Source: Halanaerobium polyolivorans (lineage in GTDB: Bacteria; Bacillota; Halanaerobiia; Halanaerobiales; Halanaerobiaceae). From it: a DNA stretch of 64,000 bases. The notes below the pieces were generated by a model, which worked only from the letters and a program-made list of their open reading frames with translations, was not told the origin of the DNA and made no database searches. Location of the stretch: contig NZ_JAJFAT010000006.1 in assembly GCF_020711195.1 (NCBI RefSeq), forward strand, positions 86,061 through 150,060, written 5' to 3'. A program made the position numbers and the translations under genes. How positions within the stretch are numbered: position 1 is the stretch's first letter; every line of letters starts with the position of its first letter. Of the stretch, positions 9,269 through 18,277 are shown piece after piece.

Positions 9269-10918
9269 TTGGATATAAAAATAGATGGTGAAGAATTAAA
9301 AATATTTGATACAAAAAAAATTGAAGCTATTATTGCAGAGAGCAGGATTGAAAATCCTAAAGATGTAATGGCGGTAATTATTGAAAATGAAATTTACGAT
9401 TTAAACCATCATCTTGAGCAGGGAGCAGAAATAAAAACGATTACTATCAATACAGAAATTGGTAACCGAATTTATAGAAGAAGTCTTTTCCTAGTGCTTG
9501 CTAAAGCAGTTTATGAAATTTTCCCGGAAATCGTTTTAAAAATAGGTATTTCAATTAGTAATGGGATTTACTGTGAATTAAAAAATAAGAGCTGTTTAAG
9601 TAAAGCAGATCTGAGAAAAATAAAAGCAAAAATGAAAGCAATAATCTCAGCTGATTTAGAGATAAAGAGCCACAAAATGACTCAAAAAGAGGTATTAGAG
9701 GTAATTGAACAAGAGAACTGTTCATTTAGAAGTGAATTAATTATCGAACAGGACAAGGATTTTTATACCATCTATGAACTTGATGGTTATTATGACTATT
9801 TTTATTATAATATGGTACCTTCTACTTCTTATCTTTCGGAATTTGATCTGCATTTGAGAATACCTGGTTTTGTTCTTCTTTTCCCCAAATTTTTTGCTAA
9901 GAAAAAAGTTCCTACCTTTAAAGAACAACCTAAACTAGCCAAAATATTTTTAGAATATGCAGAACTTGGAGAAATACTTGGGGTAAGTAATGTTCCAGAT
10001 TTAAATAATAATATTAAAAACAAGCAGTATAATGAATTAATTAGAATTGCAGAAGCTTTTCATGAAAAGAAAATTGCTAAAATAGCTGATCAAATTAAAG
10101 CAGGTATGCCCAGAAATAAGATTATCTTAATTGCCGGACCAACTTCATCAGGTAAAACGACCTTTACCCATCGTTTGGCCAATCAACTGAGAATAAATGC
10201 GTTAAGACCGGTTCAGATCTCAGTTGATAATTATTTTGTTGATAGAGAACACACCCCTCTAGATGAAAATGGTGAGCCTGATTTTGAATCGATCAAGGCC
10301 ATTGATTTAGAGCTATTAAATAATCATCTTTTGAAATTAATTCAGGGAGAAGAAATAGAACTGCCAAAGTTTAATTTTGAAACAGGGGTTAGAGAAAATA
10401 GTGGGGAGAGTTTGAGTTTAGATGAAGACCAAATTATTTTAATCGAGGGTATTCATGGGCTAAATGATAAAATGACAGAGGTGATACCTCAGGATCTAAA
10501 GTTTAAAATCTATGTTAGTGCACTTACCCAATTAAATATTGATTGTCATAATAGGATTCCCACAACCGATACCAGACTGATCAGAAGAATTGTTAGAGAT
10601 AATCAATATAGAGCTTTAACTGCATCAGATACTTTAGAACTCTGGAAATCGGTGAGAAGGGGAGAAGAAAGAAATATTTTTCCCTATCAGGAAAATGCAG
10701 ATATGATGTTTAATTCTGCTCTTATCTATGAGCTTTCTGTGCTGAAAAGTTATGTTGAGCCTTTATTAAAACAAATAGATAGGACTGATAAAAACTATTA
10801 TCAGGCACAACGACTGCTTGAAGTTTTAAGCAATTTTAGAGCTATGCCTGATAAGGAAGTTCCTTTTACATCAATTTTAAGAGAGTTTACTGGTGGGAGT
10901 GTTTTTAGAGAGAAATAA
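9269..10918 (+). CDS. nucleoside kinase with N-terminal TGS/ThrRS-like region
   Basis: The C-terminal half is a uridine-kinase/phosphoribulokinase-type P-loop kinase. It has Walker A GPTSSGKTTF, the substrate segment SVDNYFVDREHTPLDENG, the Walker B-like ILIEGIHGLND and the lid RRIVRDNQYR. The N-terminal ~270 residues resemble the TGS and second additional domains of threonyl-tRNA synthetase, an architecture known in clostridia and Thermotoga for a nucleoside kinase. The TTG at 9269 is chosen because the strong AAAGGAGG at 9254-9261 lies 7 bp upstream; an ATG at 9248 precedes that site. The 3' end overlaps the convergent HAD gene by 42 bp. The preferred nucleoside is not readable. Confidence 0.8.
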   Translation: MDIKIDGEELKIFDTKKIEAIIAESRIENPKDVMAVIIENEIYDLNHHLEQGAEIKTITINTEIGNRIYRRSLFLVLAKAVYEIFPEIVLKIGISISNGIYCELKNKSCLSKADLRKIKAKMKAIISADLEIKSHKMTQKEVLEVIEQENCSFRSELIIEQDKDFYTIYELDGYYDYFYYNMVPSTSYLSEFDLHLRIPGFVLLFPKFFAKKKVPTFKEQPKLAKIFLEYAELGEILGVSNVPDLNNNIKNKQYNELIRIAEAFHEKKIAKIADQIKAGMPRNKIILIAGPTSSGKTTFTHRLANQLRINALRPVQISVDNYFVDREHTPLDENGEPDFESIKAIDLELLNNHLLKLIQGEEIELPKFNFETGVRENSGESLSLDEDQIILIEGIHGLNDKMTEVIPQDLKFKIYVSALTQLNIDCHNRIPTTDTRLIRRIVRDNQYRALTASDTLELWKSVRRGEERNIFPYQENADMMFNSALIYELSVLKSYVEPLLKQIDRTDKNYYQAQRLLEVLSNFRAMPDKEVPFTSILREFTGGSVFREK

Positions 10919-11476
10919 ATCAATATTTTCTTTGATTTGCTCCCAATTATCTACTTTTGTTATAATTTGATTACCTTTAAAATCACTATTATGATATTTG
11001 CTGACCAGGATAACAGGAATATTTTCTGCTGCTATATTTATAGCATTTTCTTTTTTGTCATCAACGAAAAGCGAAATATTCTTTTGCAGCACCAGTGGTG
11101 CTTTATCATGCTGATGGTGTAGTTCATGATAAGGAATTTGATGTTGCTCTAACCAATCTTCTGTAAGATCTCTAAAATTTTCATGTCTGGCAGTAATTAA
11201 AAATAATTTATGACCCTGTTCAGCCAGCTCGCTTAAAGTCTCTCTGGCTCCTGGAGCTGAATTAACCTGCTGATAGACTTCAAATAATTTATTTTTAAGA
11301 AAATCGTTAAGTTCTGCTTCACTTAAACCATATGCTTCAGCAAGGTTGTAGGTATATTTCCCCAGTTTAATATCTCTGGAGAAATACTCATTCATCTTTC
11401 TCTGCCAGATATTATTTTCAGCAGTTCCTTCATCTGTTAAAACACCATCTATATCAATACCTAAATTATAATACAT
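10877..11476 (-). CDS. HAD-family 5'(3')-deoxyribonucleotidase-like phosphatase (NT5C type)
   Basis: HAD-superfamily phosphatase with the nucleophile motif GIDIDGVLTDEG at the N-terminus, motif II in LFLITARHENF and the motif IV acidic pair in LFVDDKKENA. The ~200-residue size with an alpha-helical cap after motif I matches the NT5C/YqfW-type putative nucleotidases. The ATG at 11476 is preferred because GAGGTG lies 7-8 bp upstream; a GTG at 11485 lies within that site. Its 3' end runs 42 bp into the 3' end of the nucleoside kinase on the opposite strand. Opposing activities on nucleosides and nucleotides make the pairing suggestive but unproven. Confidence 0.75.
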   Translation of the reverse strand: MYYNLGIDIDGVLTDEGTAENNIWQRKMNEYFSRDIKLGKYTYNLAEAYGLSEAELNDFLKNKLFEVYQQVNSAPGARETLSELAEQGHKLFLITARHENFRDLTEDWLEQHQIPYHELHHQHDKAPLVLQKNISLFVDDKKENAINIAAENIPVILVSKYHNSDFKGNQIITKVDNWEQIKENIDLFLSKNTPTSKLS

Positions 11477-11618
11477 TTTTAACACCTCAATAATATTTTA
11501 TCGCTCTAGATTCTTTAATTATTTTAACATCTTTTGCTTTCTAAGTCTAGTTTCTAATTAACTTCCAACTTTTAAATTTAAGGATATTTTTATTTAAATT
11601 GATCAAGGAGGATTTGCT

Positions 11619-12272
11619 TTGTCAAAACCAAATATTAAAGAAGAAAAGGTAGAAGAATTAATTGCTCTTTTTGCTGAACATTATCCAGAACCAGGTACAA
11701 GCTTAGATTCTAACAGTGATTTTGAACTTTTGATAGCAACTATACTTTCAGCCCAAACAACTGATTTACAGGTAAACAAAGTTACTGCAGAACTATTCAA
11801 AGAATATAATAAGCCTGAAGATTTTGCAGGCTTAGCCCAAAAAGAATTAGAAGAGAAGATTAACAGTATCGGTTTATATAGAAACAAAGCTAAATATATT
11901 ATTAAAACAAGTAAAATGCTGCTTGAAGATTATCAGGGAAAGGTTCCCCAAGAACGTAAAGAACTACTTAAATTAGCCGGGGTTGGCAGGAAAACCGCTA
12001 ATGTAGTTTTAGCCAATGCTTTTAACAAAGCTGCTTTTCCGGTTGATACCCATGTATTTAGGGTTTCTTCAAGACTTGCTTTAAGTTCAGCCAAAAATCC
12101 TAAGGTCACAGAAAAAGAACTAACAGAACTAATCCCAAAAAAGTATTGGATTGATTTACACCACTGGCTGATCGACCATGGTCGGGCTATCTGTAAGGCT
12201 CAGAATCCTGATTGTGAAAATTGTTTTTGCAGCCATCTCTGTCCATATTATAAAAATTTAGTGAAAGGATGA
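11619..12272 (+). CDS. nth: endonuclease III
   Basis: Bifunctional DNA glycosylase/AP lyase for oxidised pyrimidines. It shows the helix-hairpin-helix LAGVGRKTANVVL with the catalytic Lys (in GRKTA), the downstream catalytic Asp in PVDTHVFRV, and a C-terminal [4Fe-4S] loop with Cys spacing C-x6-C-x2-C-x5-C (C of AICKAQ to C of HLCP). The length of 217 is normal. The start is TTG with AGGAGG 7 bp upstream. It is divergent from the HAD gene and followed at 4 bp by the PPC-domain gene. Confidence 0.95.
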   Translation: MSKPNIKEEKVEELIALFAEHYPEPGTSLDSNSDFELLIATILSAQTTDLQVNKVTAELFKEYNKPEDFAGLAQKELEEKINSIGLYRNKAKYIIKTSKMLLEDYQGKVPQERKELLKLAGVGRKTANVVLANAFNKAAFPVDTHVFRVSSRLALSSAKNPKVTEKELTELIPKKYWIDLHHWLIDHGRAICKAQNPDCENCFCSHLCPYYKNLVKG

Positions 12273-12276
12273 TAAT

Positions 12277-12705
12277 ATGAAGAAAAAACTTGAAGGCCAT
12301 CAGCTTAAAAATACTTATTTTTTAAGACTGCAAAAAGGTGATGATCTCCTGCAGAATTTAAGTCAAATTGCCAAAGAAAATGAGATTAAATTGGGCAGTA
12401 TTAATGCTTTAGGTGCTGTTTTTAAGGTTGTTTTCTCTTATTATGATCAGCAGCAGAGAGAGTATATTTCTCTTGAAAAGGAAGGCGATTTTGAAATATT
12501 AAATTTAAATGGCAATATTTCGCTTAAAGATGGTGAGCCAATGGTTCATGCTCATATCATCTTAGCAGATCAGAATGGTAATAGCTTTGGTGGACATTTA
12601 GAAGAAGGAACAAAGGTCTTTGCTTCTGAAATCCAGATAGAGGAATTTAGCAAGCCAGATAAAAATAGAAAGTATGATCAAGCAACCGGACTAACACTTT
12701 GGTAA
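12277..12705 (+). CDS. PPC (DUF296) domain protein
   Basis: A 142-residue single-domain protein of the PPC/DUF296 family. Diagnostic parts are the N-terminal RLQKGDDLLQNL, GSINALGAV, and the His-rich strand MVHAHIILAD followed by FGGHLEEG, which in some relatives binds metal. Archaeal and bacterial members are often annotated as DNA-binding by similarity to plant AT-hook PPC proteins, but there is no AT-hook here and the biological role is unknown. The ATG start is preceded by GAAAGGATGA. It follows nth by 4 bp, so co-transcription is likely. Confidence 0.8.
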   Translation: MKKKLEGHQLKNTYFLRLQKGDDLLQNLSQIAKENEIKLGSINALGAVFKVVFSYYDQQQREYISLEKEGDFEILNLNGNISLKDGEPMVHAHIILADQNGNSFGGHLEEGTKVFASEIQIEEFSKPDKNRKYDQATGLTLW

Positions 12706-12749
12706 CTAGGCACATATAAAATAATCCATTTGAACTGGAGGGAAAAAGA

Positions 12750-14063
12750 ATGAAGAAAATATTTGTTTTAGATACCAATGTCTTATTAAATAATCCCCGA
12801 GCCATCTTTAGTTTTGAAGATAATGAAGTGATAATTCCCCTAGCGGTTTTAGAAGAAATAGATAATTTAAAAACCCAGGGTTCTGATCTCGGTTATAATG
12901 CTAGAGAAACTTCGCGTTTACTAGAAGAGCTGAGAAATCAGGGAAATTTAGATAAAGGGGTTAAATTAGAAGGTGGTGGAGTGCTAAAAATCATCATAAA
13001 TGGTGAACTCCGCCTACCAAAAGGGCTTAGCTCCAGTAAAATGGATAACAGAATAATCTCAACTGCAATTGATATCATGGAAAAAAATCCTGACCGCAAG
13101 GTTATTATGGTTTCAGATGACATTAATTTAAGGTTGATTTGTGATGCTTATGGTTTAAGAGCAGAAGAGCACAGCTCTTCCCGCTTAAAAGAAGAAGAGA
13201 TTTATTCAGGTTTTAGAGAATTATCAGTTAATTCAAAGTTGATCGATAAATTATTTGCCGAAAATAAACTGGCAGTTGAAGAATTAGAGCAAGAAGATAG
13301 AGATTCATTTTATCCCAATGAATTTTTACAGCTGAGCTCCAAAGATAAGCATAAAAATACCGCATTAACTCGTTTTGATGGGGAAAATTTACTTCCCCTA
13401 AAATACAATGATAAACAACCTGCTAAAATCAGGCCCCGCAATCGCGAACAGCAGCTGGCAATGGAGCTTCTGCTTGATGATCAAATCAAACTTGCTACAA
13501 TTTCTGGTAAAGCTGGTACAGGTAAAACCCTGCTTGCCATTGCAGCTGGTTTAGCAAAGGTTGTGGATGAAAGTGTTTATAAAAAACTGCTTGTAGTTAG
13601 ACCTGTAATGCCGATGGGTAAGGATATCGGTTACTTACCTGGTGATAAAGAGGAAAAAATGGCTCCCTGGATGCAGCCTATTTTTGATAATCTCGAATTT
13701 ATTGTTCACCGTAATAATGACAGCAAATATGCCTATGAAAAACTTTTAAATTCAAAGCTGATTCAAATTGAAGCTTTGACCTATATCAGGGGTAGGTCTG
13801 TTCCAGAACAATTTATCATCATTGATGAAGCTCAAAACCTTTCTTTACATGAAGTAAAAACCATTGTAACCAGAGCCGGAGAAAATACTAAACTCGTTTT
13901 TACCGGTGACCCTTATCAAATTGATAATCCCTATTTGAATTTTCATAAAAATGGTTTGAATTATTTAGCTCACAAATTCCATGATCAAAAAATATCAGGT
14001 CATATAATGTTAAAACAGGGCGAAAGATCAGAACTAGCTGAAATAGCTAGTAAACTTCTTTAA
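12750..14063 (+). CDS. PhoH-family ATPase with N-terminal PIN domain (YlaK-like)
   Basis: Two domains are visible. Residues ~1-135 form a PIN nuclease-like domain (VLDTNVLLNNP with the first catalytic Asp, LEEIDNLK, then VSDDINLRL). Residues ~220-437 form the PhoH ATPase with Walker A GKAGTGKTLLA, the PVMPMGKDIGYLPGDKEEKM segment and Walker B FIIIDEAQN, followed by FTGDPYQID. The PIN-PhoH fusion is a known toxin-derived RNase/helicase-like architecture in bacteria; its cellular target is not established. It is preceded by GGAGGG at good spacing and lies 44 bp after the PPC gene. Confidence 0.88.
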   Translation: MKKIFVLDTNVLLNNPRAIFSFEDNEVIIPLAVLEEIDNLKTQGSDLGYNARETSRLLEELRNQGNLDKGVKLEGGGVLKIIINGELRLPKGLSSSKMDNRIISTAIDIMEKNPDRKVIMVSDDINLRLICDAYGLRAEEHSSSRLKEEEIYSGFRELSVNSKLIDKLFAENKLAVEELEQEDRDSFYPNEFLQLSSKDKHKNTALTRFDGENLLPLKYNDKQPAKIRPRNREQQLAMELLLDDQIKLATISGKAGTGKTLLAIAAGLAKVVDESVYKKLLVVRPVMPMGKDIGYLPGDKEEKMAPWMQPIFDNLEFIVHRNNDSKYAYEKLLNSKLIQIEALTYIRGRSVPEQFIIIDEAQNLSLHEVKTIVTRAGENTKLVFTGDPYQIDNPYLNFHKNGLNYLAHKFHDQKISGHIMLKQGERSELAEIASKLL

Positions 14064-14081
14064 CTAATGGAGATGTATTTA

Positions 14082-16184
14082 ATGAAAAAGATTTTTAGAT
14101 TAATAATTATTACAACATTTTTAACCGGGTTATTAATTCCAGGCTTTAACCATTTCCTAAATCAACAGCCTGGAGATAATATTACTTTTTCTCAGGAAAA
14201 TATAGAGAGAAGAATAGCTCAATATTCAGCTGAAGCAGTTGAAGCTTTTTATGCTGCAAACTATCAAACCGCTGTAAATTACTATGAAGAGATACTTGAG
14301 CTTGATCCTTTCAACTTGGAAAGCAGACGCAACCTGGCTGTAATTTATAATGATAAAAATGATTTGCTAAGTGAAAATAGAGAGTTGTTAAAGACCGCTA
14401 TTTTATCCAATCGAGCAGCAGATATTATAGAACTGGCAGTTAGTTTTTATAAGTTAAATAATGCTCAGGCAGCAAATTATCTACTGCAGAATATGATAGA
14501 AGCTGAAGATATAATATCTAAGCGAGATCAATATCAAAAATATTATTATTTAATTAAATCACAGCTAGAATTAGATAAATTAGCTGAGGCAGAAGGATTT
14601 TTAAAACAGCTGGAAGGACTTAATCTTAATCGGGCTCAAGTAAAGTTGCTCAGAGCTGAGTTAAATCAAAAGCTTGGTAATTACTATCAGGCTTATGAGG
14701 ACTTAAATAATTCCTACCAGGCTGATAGGACCCAGAATTATCTTTTTAGAGAAATGGCCTTAATGCTGGAAAAAGCAGGTGAAGATGTTAAGGCATATGA
14801 TCACTGGCAGAGAAGCCTTTCTTTTGGCTTATATATAGATGAAGCTAATCAAAGAATCGATTATTATCAAGAGCATTATCCTTATTTAAGGCCTGATGAT
14901 GAGGAAGAAAAAAGAGAAGAGATAAATCCATTTATTTTAGAAGCTAATTGGCAGGATATAGAAGAGCTAGAAACAGAAACAGAGGTTGAGCTTTTAAGAA
15001 TCGGGCTCAGTTCTGGCAATCGAACTTTATTATTCCAGTATTCTGATCCTTTTTCAATTATATATCAAGGTAAGATTCTATTTAATGGTGAGGCTAGAAA
15101 AAACTATTTACTGGAGATTGATGATAATTCTTTAACTATTAGTGATGGAGAGCAAAAAGTTCAATTTGGTAGACTTGAAAATGAATATCAGCTTTACAGT
15201 GAAGCAGATAATTCTTCATTTTATGTTTATAATGTAGAATATGGTCAGGGTTATTTCTGGCAGGGTAGAGCAGACAGACAATATAGAGGAGATATGATTA
15301 TCAAAGGAGCTGAAAACAGCTTTACTTTGATAAATGAGCTTGATCTTACAGCCTATCTTTTATCTGTAGTGCCATCTGAAATATATTCTAGTTGGCCTGA
15401 AGAATCCCTTAAAGCTCAAGCAGTTGCAGCTAGAAGCTATACTCTAAGTAATCTCGGGCGTCACAGTGGTGAAGGTTATGATCTCTGTTCTACAGTTCAC
15501 TGTGCAGCTTATAATGGGGTAGGTAATGAAAATCCAAGAACCTCTAATGCTGTTTTGGCAACCAGAGGAGAAAGTGTATATTATGGAGATAGAATTATAG
15601 AGGCTGTATTCAGCAGTAATAGTGGAGGCTTTACTGAACGTAGTGATGAGATTTGGGTTGCAGATCTACCTTATTTAAGGGGAGCAAATCAAATGAAAGG
15701 TGAAAACTTTGATTTTCCACTTCCTCCAGCAGAACTTAAAGAATGGCTCAAAAATGATCCCCCTTCTTATTCTAGAGATTTCAACAGCAGCAGTTATCGC
15801 TGGCAGGTCAAAGTTCCTGTTTCTGTTATTGAAGATAGAACCGAGCTGGGTAAAATAAAAAATATTGAGGTTTTAAAAAGAGCTACAGGTGGTACAATAA
15901 CTTCACTTAGAATAGTTGGTGAAGATGCTAGTAGAGAGTTCAACTCTTCTCAAATTAGAAGGGTTTTAGGCGGATTAAGAAGCAGCCGCTTTAAATTTAA
16001 CAGTATAATGGATAGTAATGGCTATTTAAAAGAATTAAATATCTATGGTTCTGGTTGGGGACACAATCTTGGGATGGATCAATCAGCAGCAGCTGGAATG
16101 GCAGCTGAAGGCTGGAATTATAGCCAGATTATCAGCCACTTTTATCCTGGAGTTGAAATCAGAGAATATAACAACAATAATTAA
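14082..16184 (+). CDS. exported TPR-SpoIID/LytB domain protein
   Basis: A hydrophobic signal segment (MKKIFRLIIITTFLTGLL) is followed by ~220 residues of tetratricopeptide-like helices (AVNYYEEILELDPFN and following units). After that comes a SpoIID/LytB domain with NELDLTAYLLSVVPSEI, AQAVAARSYTL and GWGHNLGMDQSAAAGMA. SpoIID proteins are peptidoglycan lytic transglycosylases. The spore version is ~340 residues, so a 700-residue TPR fusion is more likely a vegetative cell-wall enzyme. The ATG at 14082 is chosen over 14067 because GGAGAT at 14069-14074 is well spaced for it. It follows the PhoH gene directly. Confidence 0.8.
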   Translation: MKKIFRLIIITTFLTGLLIPGFNHFLNQQPGDNITFSQENIERRIAQYSAEAVEAFYAANYQTAVNYYEEILELDPFNLESRRNLAVIYNDKNDLLSENRELLKTAILSNRAADIIELAVSFYKLNNAQAANYLLQNMIEAEDIISKRDQYQKYYYLIKSQLELDKLAEAEGFLKQLEGLNLNRAQVKLLRAELNQKLGNYYQAYEDLNNSYQADRTQNYLFREMALMLEKAGEDVKAYDHWQRSLSFGLYIDEANQRIDYYQEHYPYLRPDDEEEKREEINPFILEANWQDIEELETETEVELLRIGLSSGNRTLLFQYSDPFSIIYQGKILFNGEARKNYLLEIDDNSLTISDGEQKVQFGRLENEYQLYSEADNSSFYVYNVEYGQGYFWQGRADRQYRGDMIIKGAENSFTLINELDLTAYLLSVVPSEIYSSWPEESLKAQAVAARSYTLSNLGRHSGEGYDLCSTVHCAAYNGVGNENPRTSNAVLATRGESVYYGDRIIEAVFSSNSGGFTERSDEIWVADLPYLRGANQMKGENFDFPLPPAELKEWLKNDPPSYSRDFNSSSYRWQVKVPVSVIEDRTELGKIKNIEVLKRATGGTITSLRIVGEDASREFNSSQIRRVLGGLRSSRFKFNSIMDSNGYLKELNIYGSGWGHNLGMDQSAAAGMAAEGWNYSQIISHFYPGVEIREYNNNN

Positions 16185-16196
16185 ATATTTATTTTT

Positions 16197-16227
16197 GTTC
16201 TTGCTGGGGGTTAACTTCAGCAAGAAC
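16197..16227 (+). terminator. hairpin after the TPR-SpoIID gene
   Basis: A perfect 10-bp inverted repeat GTTCTTGCTG / CAGCAAGAAC with an 11-nt loop lies 13 bp after the stop. The U-run is upstream of the stem rather than downstream, so it is a weak or non-canonical terminator on the + strand. Confidence 0.5.
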
Positions 16228-16256
16228 TTGCGTTTAAGAAGAGATTTGTATATAAT
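16228..16256 (+). promoter_or_regulatory. sigma-A-type promoter for the ECF S-component
   Basis: TTGCGT at 16228-16233, a 17-bp spacer, and a perfect TATAAT at 16251-16256. It is about 90 bp upstream of the start at 16346. Confidence 0.6.
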
Positions 16257-16345
16257 TAATATTGTGAAAAATAAATATGATTATTACTATTGAGCAGCTT
16301 AGTTTTCTTATATTTTAAAAATATTATTTCGAAATGAGGTCTATA

Positions 16346-16900
16346 ATGGAAGTTAAGAAAATAACCAATATTGCTGTTTTATCAGCTTTTTCACTTGTTT
16401 TAATGTTATTAGTTCGTTTTCCTTTATTTTTACCATTTTTAATTTATGAGCCTGGTGATGTTCCAATTTTAATAATAGCCTTTTTATATGGCCCAGGTCC
16501 AGCTCTTGCTTCAACCTTTATCCTTGCTATATTGATGGCAGTATTTACAGGTTTAGGGGGACCTTTTGGTGCTTTTATGCATTTTTTATCTACCGGAACT
16601 TTTGCAGCAATTGCTGGCTATTTTTATCAAAAACACCACAGCCGCAGTGGAGCTATTAAAGGTTTAATATTGGGTTCAACTGCAATGGTTATAGTAATGG
16701 CTTTTGCAAACCTATTTTTAAACCCTATTTTTTATGGAATTCCCAGAGAGCAGGTTAGGCAGATGATGCTGCCGGGGATTATTCCTTTTAATCTAACAAA
16801 GGCTTTTTTAAATTCAGCAATAACAGTTTTGGTCTATAAAAAACTGGCTAATTTCTTGCGCAAAAAAGGTTTGATAAAAGCAGTAGAAAAAATCAACTAA
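16346..16900 (+). CDS. ECF transporter S component (RibU/FolT-like vitamin binder)
   Basis: Small six-helix membrane protein of about 184 residues. The loop YEPGDVPILIIAFLYGPGPAL closely follows the (D/E)P.D.P motif of the RibU-like ECF S-component family. The S component would bind a vitamin and work with a shared EcfAA'T energising module, which is not in this window. I see no FMN, TPP or cobalamin riboswitch upstream, so the ligand is open, with riboflavin-like the most plausible. The ATG at 16346 is preferred over 16334 because ATGAGGT at 16334-16340 acts as its Shine-Dalgarno. Confidence 0.7.
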   Translation: MEVKKITNIAVLSAFSLVLMLLVRFPLFLPFLIYEPGDVPILIIAFLYGPGPALASTFILAILMAVFTGLGGPFGAFMHFLSTGTFAAIAGYFYQKHHSRSGAIKGLILGSTAMVIVMAFANLFLNPIFYGIPREQVRQMMLPGIIPFNLTKAFLNSAITVLVYKKLANFLRKKGLIKAVEKIN

Positions 16901-16902
16901 GT

Positions 16903-16931
16903 TTGACAAAAATGATCTCCTGAGATAAAAT
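16903..16931 (+). promoter_or_regulatory. sigma-A-type promoter for the MBL-fold gene
   Basis: TTGACA at 16903-16908, a 17-bp spacer and TAAAAT at 16926-16931, immediately after the stop of the preceding gene and about 24 bp upstream of the TTG start. Confidence 0.7.
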
Positions 16932-16954
16932 TTATAGGGAAGGGAGCTGTTAGT

Positions 16955-17710
16955 TTGCAGATAACATTTTTAGGAACCGGAACCTCCCACGGAGTTCCTG
17001 TTATAGCCTGTGATTGTGAGACCTGTCAATCAAATAATCCAAAAAACAAAAGAAACCGAACTTCAATTTATGTTAAAAGCAGTAAATACAATTTATTAAT
17101 AGATACCCCACCTGAAATGAGACTGCAGTTATTAGAAAATGAGATCAAAGATGTAGATTCTCTTTTAATGACCCATGCACATGCAGATCATATTATGGGA
17201 TTTGATGATATCAGAGCTCTTAATTGGTATCAAAATAAAGCGATGCCTGTTTATTCAGATCAGCAAACCCTTGCTCACATTAGAAGGATTTTCCCCTATA
17301 TATTTTCAGGAAATAATGCAGGTGGAGTGCCCCAGGTTATCTTAAAAGAGGCAGCAGAGAGTTTTAAACTGGGAGATTTGAAGATAAAAGCTGTGCCAAT
17401 TTATCACGGCAAAAATAAAATTTTAGCTTATAGAATCAATAATTTTGCTTATTTAACAGACTGCAGCAAAATACCTGAACAATCTTTTGAACTTTTAGCA
17501 GGGATAGAGTATGCTGCAATTGATGCTTTAAGATATACCGAGCATCCCACTCATATGTCTGTTGATCAAGCTGTAGAGCTTGTCAATAAACTGGACTTAA
17601 AACACGGCTATTTAACTCATATTTCACACAGGCTTGAACATCAAGAGTTAGCAGAATATTTACCTAAAAATGTTAGCCCTGCTTATGATGGCTTAACGAT
17701 TGAAGTTTAA
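16955..17710 (+). CDS. MBL-fold metallo-hydrolase (PhnP-like)
   Basis: Metallo-beta-lactamase-fold hydrolase of 251 residues with GTGTSHGVPVIACDC at the N-terminus, the metal motif THAHADHIMGFDD, and later histidines in IYHGKNK and THISHRLEH. The ACDCETCQ cysteine segment near residue 20 is shared with PhnP-type cyclic phosphodiesterases, which hydrolyse 5-phosphoribosyl-1,2-cyclic phosphate. No phosphonate (phn) genes are nearby, so the substrate is unknown. The start is TTG with GGGAG upstream. The gene has its own near-consensus promoter and is followed by trmL after 35 bp. Confidence 0.8.
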   Translation: MQITFLGTGTSHGVPVIACDCETCQSNNPKNKRNRTSIYVKSSKYNLLIDTPPEMRLQLLENEIKDVDSLLMTHAHADHIMGFDDIRALNWYQNKAMPVYSDQQTLAHIRRIFPYIFSGNNAGGVPQVILKEAAESFKLGDLKIKAVPIYHGKNKILAYRINNFAYLTDCSKIPEQSFELLAGIEYAAIDALRYTEHPTHMSVDQAVELVNKLDLKHGYLTHISHRLEHQELAEYLPKNVSPAYDGLTIEV

Positions 17711-17745
17711 TTACAAAATAAAAGTTATTTTTAAAGGTGATCATT

Positions 17746-18231
17746 TTGAATATTGTGCTTGTAGAACCAGAAATACCACAAAACACCGGTAATATTGCCA
17801 GAACCTGTGCAGTTACAGATTCTGCTCTGCATCTGATTAGACCACTTGGCTTTTCAACTTCAGATAAGCATTTAAAAAGAGCTGGTCTTGATTACTGGCA
17901 TAAATTAGATATTAGTTATTATGATTCTTTGGCTGAATTTTTCAAGCAAAATAAAGGTGGGAGATTTTTTTATGCAACAACCAAAGCTCCAAAATCCTAC
18001 CATGAGATGAATTATCAAGCTGATGATTATTTTCTATTTGGTAAAGAAACTGCCGGTCTTCCCGAAACTTTACTCAAAGATAATCTAGAATATTGTATTA
18101 GAATCCCTATGAAAGACAGTTTGCGCTCCTTAAATCTTGCCAATTCTGTCTCAATAATCATTTATGAGGCATTAAGACAAAATAATTTTAATAATTTAAA
18201 TAAAAAAGGTAGATTCAAAAAGGAAATATAG
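17746..18231 (+). CDS. trmL: tRNA (cytidine/uridine-34-2'-O)-methyltransferase TrmL
   Basis: SPOUT-class methyltransferase that 2'-O-methylates the wobble base of tRNA-Leu isoacceptors. The N-terminal VEPEIPQNTGNIARTC is diagnostic. The SAM-binding knot motifs FGKETAGLPE and IPMKDSLRSLNLANSVSI are complete. Length about 161 residues. The TTG at 17746 follows AAAGGTGA by 5-6 bp and gives the canonical MNIVLVEPE start, better than the GTG at 17737. The window encodes three tRNA-Leu genes that may be substrates. Confidence 0.93.
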   Translation: MNIVLVEPEIPQNTGNIARTCAVTDSALHLIRPLGFSTSDKHLKRAGLDYWHKLDISYYDSLAEFFKQNKGGRFFYATTKAPKSYHEMNYQADDYFLFGKETAGLPETLLKDNLEYCIRIPMKDSLRSLNLANSVSIIIYEALRQNNFNNLNKKGRFKKEI

Positions 18232-18277
18232 TCTTTATCTAGAAATATATAGTTAGAGTTGTGAAAGGAGGGGAGAA

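Noticed and set aside
16045..16293. 82-residue + ORF overlapping the end of the TPR-SpoIID gene
   Set aside because: Most lies in another frame of a clearly coding gene; no ribosome-binding site, and the tail is AT-rich leader sequence containing a promoter.
16901..16954. FMN or other vitamin riboswitch near the ECF S-component
   Set aside because: Spaces on both sides are too short and lack the conserved riboswitch motifs.
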